Shown: positions 53,912 through 63,533, counted from the first letter of the stretch. The stretch is 64,000 nt of DNA from Microvirga thermotolerans (GCF_009363855.1 NZ_CP045423.1:2324001-2388000), one strand, 5' to 3'. Notes: a model not told the origin generated them from the letters alone. A program made the numbers and translations.

Positions 53912-54430
53912 TCACATAGGCCGCGTGTCGGAGAAACGGAAGGTGAAAATGCGCCCGGCCACCGCCGCGCCGAGCTTGTCAGAGAACGGCAGCGGAGTGC
54001 ATCGGGCGAAGGCCTCCTGCACGGAGCGCGTGAACGGCTCGCGCTGGTCGGGCTGGCTGCCGGGCCTGTAATAGGTGATGCGCGGCTGCCCGAGCACCTC
54101 CCCGTTTCGCTTGAACGCGATGCGCAGGGTGATCTCCTGGCCGGAGAAGCCGCTGCCGGCGGGCGGCCGCCAGCACGCCTGGAGCGCCCGGAAGATGCCC
54201 GTCAGGTTGTCGATCCTGGGCGCCCGCTGCCCTTCGCCGGGACGGATGGTGCCGTTGATGCTCTCCGGCAGGCTCGGGCCGGGGTCGAGCTCGCGGAGCC
54301 TGTCCTCGTCGTTTCCGAGCGGCGACAGGTCCTGCGCCGTGGCGGCTCCGGCCATCGCCGCCCCGGCCAGGAGGAGCAGGGCGAGAAGCCGCCCGGCCCC
54401 GGCCGTCCCGCGAAGCGTCGCACCCTTCAT
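53912..54430 (-). CDS. Secreted protein with TolA/TonB-C-like domain, 172 aa
   Basis: A signal peptide (LLALLLLAGAAMAGAATAQ) is followed by a Pro-rich linker. A C-terminal domain of about 90 residues (LTGIFRALQACWRPPAG, EITLRIAFKRNGEVLGQPRITYY, SVQEAFARCTPLPFSD) resembles the periplasmic TolA/TonB C-terminal fold and has two cysteines. The role is unknown. It sits between the two cyclophilin genes. Confidence 0.65.
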   Translation of the reverse strand: MKGATLRGTAGAGRLLALLLLAGAAMAGAATAQDLSPLGNDEDRLRELDPGPSLPESINGTIRPGEGQRAPRIDNLTGIFRALQACWRPPAGSGFSGQEITLRIAFKRNGEVLGQPRITYYRPGSQPDQREPFTRSVQEAFARCTPLPFSDKLGAAVAGRIFTFRFSDTRPM

Positions 54431-54462
54431 GGCGTCACCTGCTCAGGTCCGTCTCCCGGCCG

Positions 54463-55011
54463 CTACTTGGCATCCGCCGCAAGCTGCATCTTCACGATCT
54501 TGTCGGGGTTCGTGACCATGCCGTTGGCCGCCGGATTGCCCTTCTTGATCTTCTCGGCCACGTCCATGCCGGCCACCACCTCGCCGAAGAGGGTGTACTG
54601 GCCGGTGAGCGGGCCGCAGCCCTCGTAGCAGATGAAGAACTGGCTGTTCGCCGAGTTCGGGTCCTGCGAGCGGGCCATGCCGACCGAGCCCTTCTTGTAG
54701 GGCGTCTTGGTGAATTCGGCGGGGATGTTGGGCAGGTCGGACTTTCCGGTGCCGGTGCCGGTGGGATCGCCGGTCTGGGCCATGAAGCCCTCGATCACGC
54801 GATGGAACGGGACGCCGTCGTAGAAGCCGCGCTTGGTGAGCGTCCTGATCTGCTCCACGTGCTTGGGCGCGAGATCGGGACGCAGGCGGATGGTGATGCG
54901 GCCGTCCTTCGTGTCCAGGTAGATCGTGTTCTGCGGGTCGCCGGCCTGCTGGGCGGCGGCGGGGACGAGACCGGCGAGCACGAGCGCCCCGGCGGCGAGC
55001 AAACGCTTCAT
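54463..55011 (-). CDS. Periplasmic cyclophilin-type peptidyl-prolyl isomerase
   Basis: The 182-residue cyclophilin has an N-terminal signal peptide (LLAAGALVLAGLVPAAAQQ), then FYDGVPFHRVIEGFMAQTG, SANSQFFICYEGCGPL and YTLFGEVVAGMDVAEKI. It should fold proline-containing proteins in the periplasm. Two cysteines in the conserved loop region may be linked. It lies 29 bp downstream of coaD. Confidence 0.94.
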   Translation of the reverse strand: MKRLLAAGALVLAGLVPAAAQQAGDPQNTIYLDTKDGRITIRLRPDLAPKHVEQIRTLTKRGFYDGVPFHRVIEGFMAQTGDPTGTGTGKSDLPNIPAEFTKTPYKKGSVGMARSQDPNSANSQFFICYEGCGPLTGQYTLFGEVVAGMDVAEKIKKGNPAANGMVTNPDKIVKMQLAADAK

Positions 55012-55040
55012 GAAGTACACTCCTTGGCGATTGGGCGGCG

Positions 55041-55541
55041 TCATTGCCGCTTGAATTTGGCTTTCAGTCTCTCGGCGACAAGGCCCGGCACGAAGGCCGA
55101 GGCGTCGCCCCCCATCCCTGCGATCTGGCGCACGAGCGTGGCGGTGATGGGACGAACCGGAGGCGAAGCCGGCAGGAAGACCGTCTGCACCTCCGGGGCC
55201 ATGGCGGCGTTCATGGAGGCCATCTGGATCTCGTAGTCGAAATCGGTCCCGTCCCGCAGCCCCCGGACGATGAGGGTCGCGCCGTGGCGGCGGGCGGCGT
55301 CGACGGCGAGACCGTCGAACGTGACCACGTCCAGCGCCGTCCCGGTTTCGGCCGCGAGCGGACCGCAGACCGCGCGCAGCAGGTCCGCCCGCTCCTCCGC
55401 CGTGAACAGAGGCGTCTTGGAGGAGTGGACGCCGATGGCAAGGACGAGCCGGTCGGCCAGGCGGCAGGCCTGGCGCACCACGTCCAGATGGCCGTTCGTG
55501 ACGGGATCGAAGCTGCCGGTATAGAGCGCGACGCGGGTCAT
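55041..55541 (-). CDS. coaD: Phosphopantetheine adenylyltransferase
   Basis: The 166-residue enzyme makes dephospho-CoA from 4'-phosphopantetheine and ATP, the fourth step of CoA synthesis. The nucleotidyltransferase signature [15 protein letters not shown] and the loop [15 protein letters not shown] are clear. ATG 55541 is preferred over an in-frame TTG two codons upstream. Confidence 0.96.
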   Translation of the reverse strand: MTRVALYTGSFDPVTNGHLDVVRQACRLADRLVLAIGVHSSKTPLFTAEERADLLRAVCGPLAAETGTALDVVTFDGLAVDAARRHGATLIVRGLRDGTDFDYEIQMASMNAAMAPEVQTVFLPASPPVRPITATLVRQIAGMGGDASAFVPGLVAERLKAKFKRQ

Positions 55542-55647
55542 GCCCAAGGCGTAGCTTGAGAATGCCCCCGGAGCAAGCCGTGCGCGCCCGCACGGCGGGC
55601 CCGCCCCGGGCGTGGGATGGTCCCTTCACGAGAAGCTGGAGGGGATC

Positions 55648-55722
55648 ATGGTCTTCCGCGCCGCCGTCGTCTTTGCCGCCGCCCTCGCCGTCCTGGCCCC
55701 GGCTCTCCTGGGACACGCCTGA
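55648..55722 (+). CDS. Putative hydrophobic small peptide, 24 aa
   Basis: ATG 55648 is preceded by CTGGAGGGGATC, a strong ribosome site with five-base spacing, and the frame ends at TGA 55720-55722. The peptide is almost wholly hydrophobic (Ala, Val, Leu, Phe) with one Arg near the N-terminus, like a membrane-spanning small protein or free signal sequence. The nearest gene on this strand starts 80 bp further on. Without conservation data it remains a guess. Confidence 0.4.
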   Translation: MVFRAAVVFAAALAVLAPALLGHA

Positions 55723-55801
55723 GAAAGGCGGGCGGATCGCCCGTCATTGCCACGATATTCCGTTATGGTATGGTGAGGCGGCTTTGCAAAGAGGCCGCCT
55801 C

Positions 55802-56410
55802 ATGACTCGTCCGTTCCCTCGCTTCGGGGCCCTGCTCGCGCTGCTCGCAGGCGTCATCCTGCTCGCCGCGCCCCTGGAGGCGCAGGAGCAGAGCCGGAAC
55901 GCTCCCGGCGCGGTGATCGAGGGCTACCCGTTCCCGGACACGGTCGCGGGCCTGCGCAGACGGCAGACGATCACCTACAACAAGCCCGGCGAGGGCTTCA
56001 GCGTGCGGTACGCGAACGGCAACCTGAGCTGGGCGGACGTCTATGTCTACGACAGGGAGCGGAACCTCTCCTCGCCGTCCCGGGAGGACATCAAGAACGA
56101 GATGTCCGACGTCCTCCGCGCCATCATGGCCGCGCGCGAACTCGGCAGGTACGAGGATCTCAAGATCGAGGAGGCGAAGCTCGAGGAGAACGCGGCCTCG
56201 GCACGGCTCCTGGCGACGGCGGGCGGCAAGCGCCACCTCACCTTCGCGTTCCTGACCGTCGCGCACGGCAACTTCGTCAAGATCCGCTTCTCGACGCGGG
56301 ACGTGAAAGCGGGCCGGAAGCAGGCGGAAGCCTTTCGCAACGCGACCTTCAACCTGATCCGCTCCACCAGGCCGGTTATCGAGCCGAGGCGCGACCCCCG
56401 CTATATCTGA
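55802..56410 (+). CDS. Secreted hypothetical protein, 202 aa
   Basis: No family is recognised. A signal peptide (FGALLALLAGVILLAAPLEAQ) is followed by an alpha/beta domain: TITYNKPGEGFSVRYANGNLSWADVYVYDRERNL, SREDIKNEMSDVLRAIMAA and LTFAFLTVAHGNFVKIRFSTRD. It looks like a compact periplasmic domain. The 3' end overlaps the convergent acetyltransferase gene by 10 bp. Confidence 0.7.
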   Translation: MTRPFPRFGALLALLAGVILLAAPLEAQEQSRNAPGAVIEGYPFPDTVAGLRRRQTITYNKPGEGFSVRYANGNLSWADVYVYDRERNLSSPSREDIKNEMSDVLRAIMAARELGRYEDLKIEEAKLEENAASARLLATAGGKRHLTFAFLTVAHGNFVKIRFSTRDVKAGRKQAEAFRNATFNLIRSTRPVIEPRRDPRYI

Positions 56411-57228
56411 GGCAGCTGAGGCCCGTTCCGCTCCAGCCATTCCACGGCGAAGCCGCAGATGGGTGCCGCCTCGACCAGCACGGAGGGCGCTTCCCCGACG
56501 ACGCCCTGCGCTCCGCGGCCCGTGGCCAGGAAGGAGCGGACGACCGATGCGAAATAATCATCGGCAAGCCCGGGCACGATGGGTTCTGCCGTCTCGAACT
56601 CCTCGATCATGCGCCAATGGACCCCCGCCCGCGTGGCGAAGGGGACCTCGACCCGCCGGATCCGCTTGCCGGGCAGCCGCGCCAGATGCTCGGCATGGTG
56701 AAGAAGCGTCATGGTGTCGAGGGGCGCGCCCGCCATCAGCACCTTCCCTCCGGCCTCGACCAGCTTCGCGAAGGGCGATCCTTCGCCGTAGCCGTAGTCG
56801 AGTGGATGGTCGGCGGTCAGCCAATCCGCCCTGGCGCCGACGGCCGCGACCGAGGCGCCGGGATTGCCGCTGCGCTTCGCGCCCGGCGTCGTGCGGATGA
56901 ACTCCGCCAGGACTCCGTTGTCGCGGATGGCGCGGGATCGCTCGGGATCGAAGGGCGGAATGTGGTCGCGCCACTCGGGCGGCACGCGTCCCTGCCCGTC
57001 CAGCAGCTCGTCGTAGGCCCCATCCCAGTCCGTATAGGCGAGGATCGTGCCCGTGGGGCCGACGGCATCGAGCAGCGCACCGATGAAGGCGTCCGGGCCG
57101 TTGAGCAGGCGGCCCATCCTGCTCATGGCGGCATGGACCATCACCATGTCGCCCGGCAGGACGCCGAGACGCCTGAGATCGGCGCACAGCGAAGCGCGGG
57201 TCAGGAAGGGGCGCGGGGCATCCGTCAT
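56401..57228 (-). CDS. Aminoglycoside N(3)-acetyltransferase family protein
   Basis: The 275-residue protein is of the antibiotic_NAT (AAC(3)) family: MVMVHAAMSRMGRLLNGPDA, GTILAYTDWDGAYDELL, SGNPGASVAAVGARADWLTADHPLDYGYGEGSPF, VLMAGAPLDTMTLLHHAEHLA. Clinical AAC(3) enzymes transfer acetyl from CoA to the 3-amino group of aminoglycosides. Chromosomal members in environmental bacteria may have another substrate. It lies between gyrA and coaD, where related genomes usually have those genes adjacent. Confidence 0.85.
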   Translation of the reverse strand: MTDAPRPFLTRASLCADLRRLGVLPGDMVMVHAAMSRMGRLLNGPDAFIGALLDAVGPTGTILAYTDWDGAYDELLDGQGRVPPEWRDHIPPFDPERSRAIRDNGVLAEFIRTTPGAKRSGNPGASVAAVGARADWLTADHPLDYGYGEGSPFAKLVEAGGKVLMAGAPLDTMTLLHHAEHLARLPGKRIRRVEVPFATRAGVHWRMIEEFETAEPIVPGLADDYFASVVRSFLATGRGAQGVVGEAPSVLVEAAPICGFAVEWLERNGPQLPQI

Positions 57229-57282
57229 GCCTCGGGTATATCCGCGCCGCTCCTCCGTCTCAATCGGCCCGGCTCCAAAGAA

Positions 57283-57303
57283 AAGGGCGCCCGGAGCGCC
57301 CTT
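57283..57303 (-). terminator. Intrinsic terminator of gyrA
   Basis: AAGGGCGC (57283-57290), a 5-base loop, and GCGCCCTT (57296-57303) form a perfect 8-bp stem. On the minus strand the stem runs into TTTTCTTT. It starts eight bases after the gyrA stop. Confidence 0.85.
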
Positions 57304-57310
57304 CCCGTTC

Positions 57311-60076
57311 CTATTCTTCGGCGGCGGATCCGCCGCCTTCGTCGGCTTCGCCGCCCTCCTCCGCATCCTCGCCCTCGATGTGCTCCACCGAGACCACGCG
57401 CTCCTTGTCGCGCGTGGAGAAGACGGTGACGCCCTGCGAGTTGCGGCCGACGGTGCGGATGCCGTCCACCGGCACGCGGATCAGCTGCCCGGCGTCGGTG
57501 ACGAGCATGATCTGGTCCGAGTTCTCCACGGGGAAGGACGCCACGAGCTGGCCGTTGCGGCTGTTCACGGCCATGGCCGTGATGCCTTTGCCGCCGCGCC
57601 CCGTGATGCGGTACTCGTAGGACGAGGTCCGCTTGCCGTAGCCCTTCTCAGAGATGGTGAGGATGAACTGCTCGAGGGCGCTCATCTCCGTGTAGCGCTC
57701 CATGGAGAGCGTATCGGCCGACACGTTCTCCTCGTCCGCCGCCTCGGCGGCCTCGGCCTCGCCGTTTGTCTGCTCGCCGGTGATCGCGCGGCGCATCTTG
57801 AGATAGCCGGCGCGCTCCTCGCCCGTGGCCTCCACGTGACGGAGGATGGCCATGGAGATGATCCGGTCGCCGTCCGCGAGGTTGATGCCGCGCACGCCCA
57901 TGGAGTCGCGGCCCTTGAACACGCGCACCTCCGGCACCGGGAAGCGGATGCACTGGCCCTTCGCCGTGGTGAGCAGGACGTCGTCGTTCTCCGTGCAGAT
58001 CTGCACGTCGACGATGGCCTCGCCCTCGTCGAGCTTCATGGCGATCTTGCCGCCGCGGTTCACCTGGACGAAGTCCGACAGCTTGTTGCGGCGCACGGTG
58101 CCGCGGGAGGTGGCGAACATCACGTCCAGGGTGTCCCAGGACGCCTCGTCCTCGGGCAGGGGCATGATGGTGGTGATGCGCTCGTCCTGCTCCAGGGGGA
58201 GCATGTTCACGAGGGCCTTGCCCCTGGCGTTCGGGGCGGCCAGCGGCAGGCGCCACACCTTCTCCTTGTAGGCCTTGCCCTTGGACGAGAAGAAGATCAC
58301 CGGCGTGTGCGTGCTGGCGACGAACAGGCGGGTGACGAAATCCTCGTCCCGCGTCGACATGCCGGAACGGCCCTTGCCGCCGCGGCGCTGCGCCCGGTAG
58401 GTCGAGAGCGGCACGCGCTTGATGTAGCCCGCGTGGGAGACGGTGACGACCATGTCCTCGCGCTGGATCAGGTCCTCGTCGTCCACGTCGGAATCCCAGT
58501 CGACGATCTGCGTCTTGCGCGGCGTCGCATAGGCCTCGCGGATCTCGACCAGCTCCTGCTTGATGATCCCCATGATGCGCTCGCGCGAGCGCAGGATGTC
58601 GAGGTAGTCCGAGATCTCGGCCGCGAGCTTCGACAGCTCGTCGCCGATCTCGTCGCGGCCGAGCGCGGTGAGGCGCTGGAGGCGCAGGTCGAGGATGGCG
58701 CGGGCCTGGGTCTCCGAGAGACGATAGGTCCCGTCCTCGTTGATCCGGTGGCGCGGATCGTCGACGAGGGCGATGAGCGGCGCGATGTCCTGGGCCGGCC
58801 AGTCGCGGCCCATGAGGGCCTCGCGGGCCGCGTTCGGATCCGGCGCCGTGCGGATGAGGCGGATCACCTCGTCGATATTGGCCACCGCGATGGCGAGGCC
58901 GCACAGGACGTGGGCGCGCTCGCGGGCCTTGCCGAGCAGGTACTTGGTCCGGCGCGAGACGACCTCCTCGCGGAACTCCACGAAGGCGCGGATCAGGTCC
59001 TTGAGGGTCATCAGCTCGGGACGGCCGCCGTTCAGCGCCACCATGTTGGCGCCGAAGCTCGTCTGGAGCGGAGTGTAGCGGTAGAGCTGGTTCAGCACCA
59101 CGTCCGCCATGGCGTCGCGCTTCAGCTCCACGACGATGCGCATGCCGTCGCGGTCCGACTCGTCGCGCAGGTCGGAGATGCCTTCGAGCTTCTTCTCGCG
59201 GACGAGCTCGGCGATCTTCTCGATCAGCGTGGCCTTGTTCACCTGATAGGGAATCTCGGTGAAGACGATGGCCTCGCGCTCCTTGCGGATTTCCTCCACC
59301 TCGGACTTGGCGCGCATCACGATGGAGCCGCGTCCCGTGGTGTAGGCCGAGCGCACGCCCGAGCGGCCGAGGATGAGGCCGCCGGTCGGGAAGTCGGGAC
59401 CGGGGATGATCTCGATGAGCCGCTCGGCGGAGATGTCCGGATCGTCGATGAAGGCGATGCAGCCGTCGATGACCTCGCCCAGGTTGTGGGGAGGCATGTT
59501 GGTGGCCATGCCGACCGCGATGCCGCCCGCGCCGTTGACGAGCAGGTTCGGGTAGCGCGCCGGCAGCACCGACGGCTCCTGCTTGGACTCGTCGTAGTTC
59601 GGCGTGAAATCGACCGTGTCCTTGTCGATGTCGTCGAGGAGCGGCATGGCGGCCCGCGCCAGGCGCGACTCCGTGTAGCGCATGGCCGCCGGAGGATCGC
59701 CGTCGATGGAGCCGAAATTGCCCTGCCCGTCCACGAGCATGACGCGCATGGCGAAGTCCTGGGCCATGCGCACGAGGGCGTCGTAGATCGACTGGTCGCC
59801 GTGCGGGTGGTACTGACCCATCACGTCGCCGACGATGCGGGCGGACTTCACGTATTTCTTGTCGGGCGTGTAGCCGTTCTCGTGCATCGAGTAGAGGATG
59901 CGCCGGTGCACGGGCTTCAGCCCGTCGCGGGCATCGGGGAGCGCGCGGCTCACGATCACGCTCATGGCGTAATCGAGATACGAGCGCTTCATCTCGTCGA
60001 CGATGGAGATCGGCTTCACGTCGCTGGCCGGCTGGTCGCCCCCGGCGCCGCCGCGGTTATCGTTCGGATCGGTCAA
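57311..60076 (-). CDS. gyrA: DNA gyrase subunit A
   Basis: The 921-residue subunit breaks and rejoins DNA during negative supercoiling. The catalytic tyrosine is Tyr134 ([10 protein letters not shown]). The quinolone region reads [18 protein letters not shown], with Gln95 at the place of E. coli Ser83 and Asp99 at that of Asp87. The C-terminal beta-pinwheel has the GyrA box QRRGGKG, and the tail is acidic ([16 protein letters not shown]). An acidic insertion ([18 protein letters not shown]) lies in the pinwheel. Confidence 0.96.
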   Translation of the reverse strand: MTDPNDNRGGAGGDQPASDVKPISIVDEMKRSYLDYAMSVIVSRALPDARDGLKPVHRRILYSMHENGYTPDKKYVKSARIVGDVMGQYHPHGDQSIYDALVRMAQDFAMRVMLVDGQGNFGSIDGDPPAAMRYTESRLARAAMPLLDDIDKDTVDFTPNYDESKQEPSVLPARYPNLLVNGAGGIAVGMATNMPPHNLGEVIDGCIAFIDDPDISAERLIEIIPGPDFPTGGLILGRSGVRSAYTTGRGSIVMRAKSEVEEIRKEREAIVFTEIPYQVNKATLIEKIAELVREKKLEGISDLRDESDRDGMRIVVELKRDAMADVVLNQLYRYTPLQTSFGANMVALNGGRPELMTLKDLIRAFVEFREEVVSRRTKYLLGKARERAHVLCGLAIAVANIDEVIRLIRTAPDPNAAREALMGRDWPAQDIAPLIALVDDPRHRINEDGTYRLSETQARAILDLRLQRLTALGRDEIGDELSKLAAEISDYLDILRSRERIMGIIKQELVEIREAYATPRKTQIVDWDSDVDDEDLIQREDMVVTVSHAGYIKRVPLSTYRAQRRGGKGRSGMSTRDEDFVTRLFVASTHTPVIFFSSKGKAYKEKVWRLPLAAPNARGKALVNMLPLEQDERITTIMPLPEDEASWDTLDVMFATSRGTVRRNKLSDFVQVNRGGKIAMKLDEGEAIVDVQICTENDDVLLTTAKGQCIRFPVPEVRVFKGRDSMGVRGINLADGDRIISMAILRHVEATGEERAGYLKMRRAITGEQTNGEAEAAEAADEENVSADTLSMERYTEMSALEQFILTISEKGYGKRTSSYEYRITGRGGKGITAMAVNSRNGQLVASFPVENSDQIMLVTDAGQLIRVPVDGIRTVGRNSQGVTVFSTRDKERVVSVEHIEGEDAEEGGEADEGGGSAAEE

Positions 60077-60406
60077 AGTCGGTCTTTCTCAAACACTCCG
60101 CCCTTCGGGTCCCGGCCGCTTGGCACCGCCTCGTCCGGACCTGGGGGCACCCCATGCGAATCATAAGAAAATCAAATCCTTAGATGGTCGATCGAAAGCC
60201 GATTTTCAAGGGATTTCAGGGGTTTTCCAAAGGCCGGGAGGCCCTTTCGGCCCGGCGCAAACTGCCGCATCGCGCCGGAGCCTCCGGGAATCCCCGGCGA
60301 AGCGTGGCGCGAAACGTCATAACTTGCCGCGAAAGCGCGGCCGTGGCATGGGTGGCGTCGTCATAACGCAAGGACAGCCGCAGGGCGGATTCAGGGGGGA
60401 AGACAC
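60077..60406. other. Divergent promoter region of gyrA and the lemA-like gene
   Basis: It holds an AT-richer stretch around 60158-60215 that probably contains the gyrA promoter. No gene or clear palindrome is seen. Confidence 0.5.
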
Positions 60407-60964
60407 ATGAGCTGGGTGGTCTGGGCAATCGTCGCCGCTCTCGTTCTGTACGCGGTCATGGTCTACAACGGGCTCGTGACCCTCCGGGCGCGGGTTGACC
60501 AGGCCTTCGCCGACATCGACGTCCAGCTGAAGCAGCGGCACGATCTCATCCCCAACCTGATCGAGACGGTGAAGGGCTATGCCGCCCACGAGCGGGACAC
60601 GCTCCAGGCGGTGGTGGAAACCCGCAACGCGGCGCTCAAGGCGCATGGGCCGGCCGAACAGGCGGCGGCCGAGAGCGCCCTCTCCGGGGCCGTCGGCCGC
60701 CTCCTGGCCCTCGGCGAGGCCTATCCGGACCTGAAGGCCAGCGCCAACTTCCAGCAGCTCCAGACGGACCTGTCCGACATCGAGGACAAGCTCGCCGCGG
60801 CGCGGCGCTTCTTCAACAACGGCGTGTCGGAATACAACGCCGCCATCGGGCACTTCCCCGCCGTCCTCTTCGCGGGCGCCATGGGCTTTCGCCCGCGGGC
60901 GTTCTTCGACGTGGGCGAGGCGGAGCGGAAGGCCCTCGAGGCGCCTCCGAAGGTATCCTTCTAG
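60407..60964 (+). CDS. LemA family protein
   Basis: The 185-residue protein has one N-terminal membrane helix (VVWAIVAALVLYAVMVYNGLV) and a long helical bundle: RVDQAFADIDVQLKQRHDLIPNLIETVKGYA, TRNAALKA, ARRFFNNGVSEYNAAIGHFPAVLFAGAMGFRPRAFF. Its C-terminal part faces the outside. The LemA role is unclear. It is followed after 18 bp by an M48 protease gene, a common pairing. Confidence 0.93.
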   Translation: MSWVVWAIVAALVLYAVMVYNGLVTLRARVDQAFADIDVQLKQRHDLIPNLIETVKGYAAHERDTLQAVVETRNAALKAHGPAEQAAAESALSGAVGRLLALGEAYPDLKASANFQQLQTDLSDIEDKLAAARRFFNNGVSEYNAAIGHFPAVLFAGAMGFRPRAFFDVGEAERKALEAPPKVSF

Positions 60965-60982
60965 GCGGAACCGGCAGGCGCG

Positions 60983-61978
60983 ATGCTGCCCGCCTTCGGC
61001 CTCTACACCCACATCCAGGCCAACCGGCGGCGTTCGGCCCTGCTGATCGCCGGGCTTTTCCTGCTGTTCTACCTGATGTCCCTGGGCCTCGCCCTGCTCC
61101 TGCGGGCCGCGACGGACGACGGCTCCTCGCCGTTCGAGGCCCTGTTCCTGGGCGCCTTGCGGGACTGCCTGTGGCTTTCGCCCCCGGTCACGGCCCTGGT
61201 GGCCCTGTGGGTGTGGTGCGGCTTCCGTTTCAACGGCTTCATCCTGGGCCTCGCCGCGGGCACGCAGCCCCTGACGCGGCGGGCGGCGCCCCGCCTCTAC
61301 GACCTCCTGCAGAACCTCTGCATCTCCCGCGGCATGGCCATGCCGCAACTCCGCATCGTCGAGACGGAGGCCTCCAACGCCTTCGCCTCCGGCACGAGGC
61401 CGGAGCAGTACACCATCACCGTCACGCGGGGGCTTCTCGATCTCCTCGACGAACGGGAGCTGGAGGCGGTGCTGGCCCACGAGCTCACCCATATCCGCAA
61501 CGACGACGTGCGCACCATGACCGTCGCGGTGCTGGTGGTCGGGGTCATCTCCTTCGTCGGGGAACTCGTCTACCGCGGCCTGAGGGAGAGTTCCGGCCTG
61601 CTCGACGATTCCTCGGACGGGAAGGGCGGGGGCGGCAGGGCCCTCGCCATCCTCGTGGCGGCCCTGTTCATCTTCGTCGCCTGGGGGCTTTCCCTCGTGA
61701 TCCGCTTCTCCCTGTCGCGCCGGCGCGAGTACCTCGCGGATGCAGGCGCCGTCGAGCTCACGAAGAACCCGGACGCCATGATCGCGGCCCTGCGGAAGAT
61801 CGCAGGCAAGGGCGAGCTCGAGGGCGTGCCGTCGGCGGTCATGGAGCTCTGCCTCGACAACCCGCGCTCGGGCTTCGCCGACCTCTTCGCCACCCATCCC
61901 TCCATCGAGGACCGGATCGCCGCCCTGGTGCGCCATGCGGGCGGGCGCGATCCCGGCGCGGTGCCTTCGGCGGCCTAG
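60983..61978 (+). CDS. M48-family membrane metalloprotease (HtpX-like)
   Basis: The 331-residue zinc protease has two N-terminal membrane helices (about 18-42 and 63-95). The HELTH zinc motif (His166, Glu167, His170) is present, and the third ligand is the Glu in RREYLADAGAVELTKN. A further hydrophobic segment (ILVAALFIFVAWGLSLVI) lies between. It probably degrades damaged membrane proteins. Its stop overlaps the convergent phosphatase gene. Confidence 0.92.
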   Translation: MLPAFGLYTHIQANRRRSALLIAGLFLLFYLMSLGLALLLRAATDDGSSPFEALFLGALRDCLWLSPPVTALVALWVWCGFRFNGFILGLAAGTQPLTRRAAPRLYDLLQNLCISRGMAMPQLRIVETEASNAFASGTRPEQYTITVTRGLLDLLDERELEAVLAHELTHIRNDDVRTMTVAVLVVGVISFVGELVYRGLRESSGLLDDSSDGKGGGGRALAILVAALFIFVAWGLSLVIRFSLSRRREYLADAGAVELTKNPDAMIAALRKIAGKGELEGVPSAVMELCLDNPRSGFADLFATHPSIEDRIAALVRHAGGRDPGAVPSAA

Positions 61979-62829
61979 GCCCTGACCAGCAGGGCGGTCG
62001 CGTCGTCGCTCTCCTTGAACCGGGGGAACCGGGTTCCGGAGGGGTCCTCCTTCGTCTCGATCTCCCGTGCCCGCCGCGCCAGGGGCTCCAGGCCGTCCCT
62101 CAGGGCCGCCTCGACGAGGCCCGTGGCATCCGTCTCGCCGTAGAGATCCACCAGGGCCGAGAACCCGTCGCTGGTCAGGAGGACGACGGTGCCGTCCTCG
62201 CAGGGCACCTGCCGGTGGCGCACGCGGTCCGCCGCCGCGGGATCGAGCCCGAGCAGGGCGAGCCCCCTGCCCTCCTTCTGCCGCTGCCGCCGCTCCGTCA
62301 GCCAGGCCTGGAACAGGGGCGCCTCGAAGATGGTCTTCGGCGTCGAGCCGCTGGCCCTGAGCAGCTCCGCCGCCTTGGCCGCCTCGTAGCCCCGCAGCTC
62401 GGGCGCCTCCCCGACGGTCAGGACGGACCCGTCCGGCCGGCGCACGAAGGCCGTCGTGTCGGCGAAGGTCCACACGTCGAGGACCGGCCCCGTGCGGTGC
62501 ACCAGCGTCATGGCCCCGACCGGCCAGGTCAGGACGTCGTGCCGTTCCTCCGGCGCGCGGGCGAGAAAGGTCACCCGCGCCTCCTCCATCACATGCCGCA
62601 GGAGGGCGACTCCGTCCCCGTCATGCGCCCGGGCTGCGAGCTCCGAAAGGCGCTCGCTCGCGAACCTCGCAAGCCATGCGGCGTCGCTCACCTCGTTCAT
62701 GATCGGCGGGGTGCCGGGAAAGATCGAGGTGTCGATCACCCAGGCCCAGTCGCCGGAGACGCCGCAGGAATCCTCGTTGGCCCTTTCCGGGGATCCCGGC
62801 CAGCTGATTCGATCGACAACCGTAAACAT
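61975..62829 (-). CDS. PP2C-like serine/threonine phosphatase family protein, atypical
   Basis: The 284-residue protein has a PP2C-like order of motifs: ERANEDSCGV (Glu19, Asp20), WVIDTS where canonical enzymes have the metal-binding DG, VVLLTSDGFSALVD and KESDDATALLVRA. The missing glycine and following segment suggest changed metal binding or a specialised target. I placed the start at ATG 62829, with GAGGGGGAT upstream. It is convergent with the M48 gene. Confidence 0.75.
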   Translation of the reverse strand: MFTVVDRISWPGSPERANEDSCGVSGDWAWVIDTSIFPGTPPIMNEVSDAAWLARFASERLSELAARAHDGDGVALLRHVMEEARVTFLARAPEERHDVLTWPVGAMTLVHRTGPVLDVWTFADTTAFVRRPDGSVLTVGEAPELRGYEAAKAAELLRASGSTPKTIFEAPLFQAWLTERRQRQKEGRGLALLGLDPAAADRVRHRQVPCEDGTVVLLTSDGFSALVDLYGETDATGLVEAALRDGLEPLARRAREIETKEDPSGTRFPRFKESDDATALLVRA

Positions 62830-62897
62830 CGTTTCATCCCCCTCGCCAAAACCGCCGCGGGACGCCATAAAGCAAAGCTCAGGATAAGGTCCAGCCG

Positions 62898-63533
62898 ATG
62901 CTCTTCGACTACGTCTCCGCCGCCCTCGTCACGCTCCTCGTGACTCTCGATCCGCCCGCCCTCGCTCCCATGTTCATCTCGCTGACGCGGGGCATGAACG
63001 CGCAGGAGCGCAAGCGCGTCGCCGTGCGCGCAAGCCTGATCGCCTTCGGCATCTTGGCCTTCTTCGGCCTCGGGGGCGAACTGCTCCTGCGGCTGCTCGG
63101 CGTCGGCATCCCCGCCTTCCGCATCTCGGGCGGCCTGCTCCTGTTCTGGATCGCCTTCGAGATGGTGTTCGAACGGCGCAACGAGCGCAAGCAGCACACG
63201 GCCGACATCGCCATCACCGAAGACCACATCCGCAACGTCGCCGCCTTTCCGCTCGCGATCCCGCTCATGGCGGGCCCCGGCGCGATCACGGCCGTGATCC
63301 TCCTCGCCGGACGGGCGAACGGCGACCCGGTCTACCTCGCCTTCCTGATCGGCCTCATCGCGCTCGGCGTGATCAGCTGCTTCGTCGTCTTCATGGCGGC
63401 GGAGCGGGTCTCCCGCATGCTCGGCGTGACCGGCAACATCGTGCTCAGCCGCCTCCTCGGCGTGATCCTGGCCGGGCTTGCCGTGCAGTTCATCATCAAC
63501 GGGGTCGAGGCGCTGGTGAGAGGCGGGGCCTAG
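62898..63533 (+). CDS. MarC family integral membrane protein
   Basis: The 211-residue protein has six predicted helices and the MarC motifs TLLVTLDPPALAPMFISLT, RISGGLLLFWIAFEMVF, FPLAIPLMAGPGAITAVILL and LSRLLGVILAGLAVQFIINGV. The function is not established; a link to multiple antibiotic resistance was withdrawn for E. coli MarC. It is convergent with the acetyltransferase gene, overlapping by four bases. Confidence 0.92.
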   Translation: MLFDYVSAALVTLLVTLDPPALAPMFISLTRGMNAQERKRVAVRASLIAFGILAFFGLGGELLLRLLGVGIPAFRISGGLLLFWIAFEMVFERRNERKQHTADIAITEDHIRNVAAFPLAIPLMAGPGAITAVILLAGRANGDPVYLAFLIGLIALGVISCFVVFMAAERVSRMLGVTGNIVLSRLLGVILAGLAVQFIINGVEALVRGGA

